This document shows, in pieces, positions 61,501 through 64,000 of a DNA stretch of 64,000 bases; the stretch's first letter is position 1, and every line of letters begins with the position of its first letter. The notes beneath the pieces are model-generated. The model ran no database searches. It saw only the letters and a list, made by a program, of their open reading frames with translations, and was not told the DNA's origin. The DNA lies in contig NZ_JBBMEJ010000002.1 in assembly GCF_040096615.1 (NCBI RefSeq), positions 62,001 through 126,000 on the forward strand, in the 5' to 3' direction. A program made the translations under genes and the position numbers. Source of the stretch: Blautia_A aquisgranensis. Lineage in GTDB: Bacteria > Bacillota > Clostridia > Lachnospirales > Lachnospiraceae.

Positions 61501-63350
61501 GAAAAACACAGGCTCTTACAGTAAAGGCTACAGATGCAGCGCTTTACGGATATACAAAACCGGAATCCGTACAGGCAGAGGTAACTGTTCTTGATGCACT
61601 TGCAGACCTTCATGCAGCAATGTACGGAGATGCATTTAAGGCAGCACCGGAAGATTACCTGGTAGTCAGTGAGCAGGGCTGGATCAATAAAGTATTCGGT
61701 GTTACTACCGCCAGTGTAGGCTTCTTTGTAAACAACAAAATGCCGATTTCTGCAGATACCGGATATGGAAGCACATGCAATGAGGCAGTTCTGCAGAGTG
61801 GAGACATCTTAAATGTAGTTTTATATCATGATACAACAGGATGGAGTGACAAATATCTGTATTTTGACGGTATTGCTTCCGATATCATGGCTAAGAAAGA
61901 TTTTACCCTGAATGTAAAAGGATTTACAGCAGCATGGGGTGATGAGTCAGTTGCACAGAAAGACATCACAGTAGAATTACGTGACAGCGAAGGAAAGGCA
62001 GCAGCAACAGGAACAACTGATGAGAACGGAAATGTAACACTTAATGTACCGGCAGAAGGAACTTATACAGCTGTTATCACAAAAACACCTTATGAGTACT
62101 ATATTCCTGTAGATGCCCAGATAGTTGCAAAAGCACATGAGCACAGCTACACTACATGGAAAAAAGTAAGCGACGCAACGGTATTCGCTCCTGAGAAACA
62201 GGAAAGCACCTGTGATTTCTGCGGAGAGAAAACAACAAAGGATGTCGGAAAGAAACTGGATCCAACTGTTAAGCTTTCAAAGACAACAGTTGCACTGACA
62301 TTAAAACAGTCTGAAACAGTAAAAGTAAGCGGACTTGCAAAGGGTGATTCAGTTAAGGGCTGGACATCCTCTGACAAGAGTATTGCAACCGTAGATAAAA
62401 ACGGAAAGATCACGGCAACAACAAAAGAAGGCAAAGCAACAATTACAGTAACACTGGCAAGTGGAAAGAAAGCGCAGATTGCAGTAACTGTAAAAGAGAC
62501 CAAGCATGTTTACACCAAGTGGACCAAAGTAAGCTCAGCAACTGTATTTGCCCCTGAGAAACGGCAGAGTACCTGCAATCTGTGTGGCAGAAAAATAACC
62601 AGAGAATTTGGTACAAAACTGACACCAACAGTCAAGCTTACCAAGACCACACTTACTCTGAAAACAAAACAGTCTGTAACAGTAAAAGCAAGCGGACTTG
62701 CAAGAGGAGACTCAGTTAAGAAATGGACATCCTCCAACAAGAGCATTGCAACCGTAGACAAAAACGGAAAGATTACAGCAACAGCAAAAGAAGGTAAGGC
62801 AACGATTACAGTGACACTGGCAAGTGGAAAGACGGCAAAAGTAGCAGTTACTGTAAAACTTATCAGAACAACCAAGCTTACAAATGTGCCGAAGACACTG
62901 AGCATTACAGCCGGAAAGAAATATACATTAAAACCGGCTGTAACACCATCCAATTCTCAGGAGAAGGTAACTTATAAGAGCAGTAATACAAAAATTGCCA
63001 CAGTAAGCAGCCAGGGTGTTGTTACAGCTGTGAAAGCAGGAAGTGCAACAATTACAGTACAGTCCGGAAAACAGAAAGCAACTGTAAAAGTAACTGTAAA
63101 GAAAGCACCGGCATTAAAAGCAATCAGAAATGTTCCGGGCAGTAAAACAATCGCAAATGGTAAAACTTATACATTAAAACCACAGCTTTATCCTTCAGGA
63201 GCAATTGCAAAAATTACTTATACAACCAGCAATAAGAATGTTGCAACAGTAGACTCAAAGGGAAAGATTACCGCAAAGAAAAAAGGAACAGCAGTGATCA
63301 CCGTAAAAGCCGGAAAATTTACTGCCAAATGCAAAGTTACTGTAAAGTAA
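58512..63350 (+). CDS. Giant secreted multidomain protein with DUF4430-like and Ig-like domains
   Basis: 1612 residues from ATG 58512 (GAGAGG upstream). Signal peptide LRKELQKKMQAVAMAAVVTLTTVGAPATTFA, then an acidic linker. Residues about 230-395 hold two PEGA/carboxypeptidase-regulatory-like repeats; about 500-900 contain several bacterial Ig-like segments each opening with a LTWDSIKGNNASQEEV or AHYFDGIKGDNADADS phrase; a FIVAR-like helical region near 900-975; a DUF4430-like domain near 1000-1120 (VTVLDALADLHAAMYGD, VGFFVNNKMPISADTGYG, QSGDILNVVLYHD); then CxxC-containing and Big_2 repeats to the end, shared with the 44568 protein. No sortase motif. Probably a cell-surface partner of the corrinoid uptake system. 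Confidence 0.75.
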   Translation: MLRKELQKKMQAVAMAAVVTLTTVGAPATTFAGELPEEVTAEDFSDAGEAVTEEVTGDDFSDGEAVAEQSSADENGVVEDVPAVQAEESSEGSTEDEQAKAQAYLKENFIDGSNKIITSGGTGVTKSEDGLTYNVALTIPTSGYAIRSMRLKYVNTVYKTGWYIDKDNPYVGYKAPATNGSRSITRPTAEQGPYTFTATLKLFALDTDTTAINDGTATALATQDFTIVLAPEKKNYTVNIKPVNAKTGEAIEGATVDIQKDWSSLTPADDGSYTLVEGSEYTLTVTADGYDKYTQTILPSASGDIEVKLSPIVYRNTTFAVTGNDGATITDADITVKEGWYTTLRPQEDGSYKLQAGKEYKYTITKDGYKEASGSFTVPDEAGDYTFPVTLQSNIDPADQAAVDAVKKAFDAEFGTLRPVYGTDSNIADMVLAKVKKYNLDVDVSNVKVSLATSEDTDYIGTDGTIHYVKSDLNSMGVYSKSLDCTFKFTCNNASAVSESRRVTVSWDQEYFRGKMQAEADQLTWDSIKGNNASQEEVTSDLTLPGCMGTSMRNIWSTVTWESSDPEVISIQNPSIDSPIYPRTGKINPKTEDTEVTLTATFKANDTLLNEYIEKADSFGTITKTFEVTVKGSGSQAPTEEELKAILDKYYTADQLKDFTTQTQLDTANCTGDIQLPRYTRIKDENGEYVFNNKEITVTSSDANLMKINGYRAAVDLFAYDKDTTANLIVTFTREGVTATKEIPITVSVKDINEKLDAEIAMMDYAKAHYFDGIKGDNADADSITTNLHAFQEMYLDNEGKAVWVYTADDKTGAGIITDDYFDDPWIMEGQGYNHFKSSNNAVIQHENLVVNRPESNTQITISSLLSSEKYGQFAKDHPDNAKLQKLYKQEASVTVTVKGTKAESEALKAKIQEANTLLESITEGTEAGQYPEGTKNVLAEAIKAAQAVSDNAEATEAQQTEAITALTKAMKDCQDSRIPQSADVTVIAATEANTSGKTQALTVKATDAALYGYTKPESVQAEVTVLDALADLHAAMYGDAFKAAPEDYLVVSEQGWINKVFGVTTASVGFFVNNKMPISADTGYGSTCNEAVLQSGDILNVVLYHDTTGWSDKYLYFDGIASDIMAKKDFTLNVKGFTAAWGDESVAQKDITVELRDSEGKAAATGTTDENGNVTLNVPAEGTYTAVITKTPYEYYIPVDAQIVAKAHEHSYTTWKKVSDATVFAPEKQESTCDFCGEKTTKDVGKKLDPTVKLSKTTVALTLKQSETVKVSGLAKGDSVKGWTSSDKSIATVDKNGKITATTKEGKATITVTLASGKKAQIAVTVKETKHVYTKWTKVSSATVFAPEKRQSTCNLCGRKITREFGTKLTPTVKLTKTTLTLKTKQSVTVKASGLARGDSVKKWTSSNKSIATVDKNGKITATAKEGKATITVTLASGKTAKVAVTVKLIRTTKLTNVPKTLSITAGKKYTLKPAVTPSNSQEKVTYKSSNTKIATVSSQGVVTAVKAGSATITVQSGKQKATVKVTVKKAPALKAIRNVPGSKTIANGKTYTLKPQLYPSGAIAKITYTTSNKNVATVDSKGKITAKKKGTAVITVKAGKFTAKCKVTVK
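62140..62865 (+). repeat. Two ~363-bp repeats in the Ig-like region
   Basis: Adjacent units beginning near 62150 and 62513 encode W(K/T)KVS(D/S)ATVFAPEK..CxxCG followed by a Big_2 domain, with long stretches of near-identical DNA (for example the DKNGKITAT segment). Similar but more diverged units occur in the 44568 gene. Confidence 0.75.
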
Positions 63351-63389
63351 ACAAATTATAAAATTAAAATCGCAGAAATGTGAAGTAAA

Positions 63390-63428
63390 AACCCCGGAGT
63401 ACAGCAGAGTGCTGTTCCGGGGTTTTTT
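63390..63428 (+). terminator. Terminator of the corrinoid/ECF operon
   Basis: AACCCCGGA (63390-63398) pairs with TCCGGGGTT (63416-63424); inner ACAGC/GCTGT extends the stem, followed by T6. It is the first terminator after leader 2, so the seven genes from 48996 to 63350 can be one unit. Confidence 0.92.
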
Positions 63429-63443
63429 AATGCTGATAAGATA

Positions 63444-63452
63444 TGGTATAAT
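63444..63452 (+). promoter_or_regulatory. Extended -10 promoter for the HD-domain gene
   Basis: TGGTATAAT directly upstream of the last gene; no clear -35 box. Confidence 0.5.
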
Positions 63453-63491
63453 GGGAACCGTTAATATAAAACAAAGGGAGGATATGCGAAG

Positions 63492-64000
63492 ATGAAGCCG
63501 GAAAAACTAATAGAAGTTCTTTCCCTCGCAGAACGCTTAAAAGATGCCGTCCGCCACTGCTATACATCCGGCGGCAGGCGTGAGAGTGTTGCGGAGCATT
63601 CCTGGCGGATCACGCTGATGGCGTATCTGGTCAGTGATGAATTTCCGGAGGCGGATCTTCTGAAGCTTATGAAAATGTGCCTGATTCATGATCTGGGAGA
63701 AGCTTTTACCGGGGATATCCCGACGTTCGAAAAGACAAAGGCAGATTCTGAGAAAGAGGCGGATGTGCTGGGAGAATGGGTAGAATCTTTGCCGGAACCG
63801 TTTTGCAAAGAGATGGCGGAGCTTTATGAGGAAATGGAAGAGCAGCAGACTCTGGAGGCCAGGATCTATAAAGCTCTGGACAAGCTGGAAGCCCTGATCC
63901 AGCACAATGAATCCGATATTAAAACCTGGATTCCGCTGGAGTATGATCTGCAGATGACTTATGGAAATGAGCAGGTAAAATTCTCAGAATATCTGACAGA
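63492..64000 (+). CDS. HD-domain phosphohydrolase, YfbR-like (partial at window end)
   Basis: The first 169 codons are present and the frame is still open at the window edge. HD motif: RRESVAEHSWRITLMAYLV (first His, about residue 33) and CLIHDLGEAFTGDIP (His-Asp, about 61), with the later ALDKLEALIQHNE (Asp, about 134). This pattern fits the YfbR/HDDC2 5'-deoxynucleotidase group, which dephosphorylates deoxynucleoside monophosphates. Start ATG 63492 follows AAAGGGAGG. The exact substrate is inferred. Confidence 0.85.
   Translation, partial: MKPEKLIEVLSLAERLKDAVRHCYTSGGRRESVAEHSWRITLMAYLVSDEFPEADLLKLMKMCLIHDLGEAFTGDIPTFEKTKADSEKEADVLGEWVESLPEPFCKEMAELYEEMEEQQTLEARIYKALDKLEALIQHNESDIKTWIPLEYDLQMTYGNEQVKFSEYLT

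Noticed and set aside
60438..61613. 391-codon cysteine-rich minus-strand frame inside the giant secreted protein gene
   Set aside because: Low-complexity antisense frame produced by the codon pattern of the sense gene; no start signal.

Overview
The window looks like a chromosome segment of a gut Lachnospiraceae-type Firmicute (Blautia/Ruminococcus/Dorea-like; inferred from moderately AT-rich DNA, strong AGGAGG ribosome binding sites, a T-box leader, a CIRCE element, ECF transporters and YesM/YesN-type signalling). No rRNA, tRNA or CRISPR array was seen.

About 1-21.85 kb is the right-hand part of an integrated mobile element. In order it carries an actin-like ParM/ParR-type segregation pair, a hairpin-rich oriT candidate, MobC, a MOBP-type relaxase with a 449-nt overlapping coiled-coil gene, a ~14-kb defence cargo, a XRE repressor with its operators, a short coupled reading frame, a small excisionase-like protein and a Tn916-type tyrosine integrase. 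The left end lies outside the window. The cargo reads as one transcription unit from a strong promoter at about 4.57-4.60 kb to a terminator at 18.8 kb: a methylase-specificity fusion with an unusual DYPW motif, HsdM, HsdS, HsdR, the four-gene Qat anti-phage system (QatA KAP ATPase, QatB, QatC QueC-like, QatD TatD-like) and an AlbA/Schlafen-type ATP-binding protein.

About 21.9-26.3 kb is ordinary chromosome: a CIRCE-controlled Hsp20, a nucleoside hydrolase, a DEDDh exonuclease and a convergent D-Ala-D-Ala carboxypeptidase.

About 26.4-38.1 kb is a carbohydrate/acid-sugar locus: DUF1537 kinase, Asp/Glu racemase-like protein, GntR/FCD regulator, BKACE-type enzyme, YesM-like histidine kinase, YesN-like AraC response regulator, sugar-type ABC binding protein with two permeases, and a cytoplasmic GH127 beta-L-arabinofuranosidase. 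A GTAGGATGTT motif recurs at the two promoters and may tie them together.

About 38.1-44.25 kb is a T-box-controlled isoleucyl-tRNA synthetase translationally coupled to glycogen phosphorylase.

About 44.26-63.35 kb is the most interesting region. Two related leader RNAs, which I read as divergent cobalamin riboswitches with terminators, precede genes for large secreted proteins carrying transcobalamin-like C-terminal (DUF4430) domains, a membrane-anchored protein with an alpha6/alpha6 toroid resembling the other half of intrinsic factor/transcobalamin, and an ECF transporter with one S component, one fused double ATPase and two T proteins. Together they suggest a Gram-positive corrinoid capture-and-uptake machine built from the same two folds as the animal B12 carriers. 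The window ends inside an HD-domain phosphohydrolase gene.
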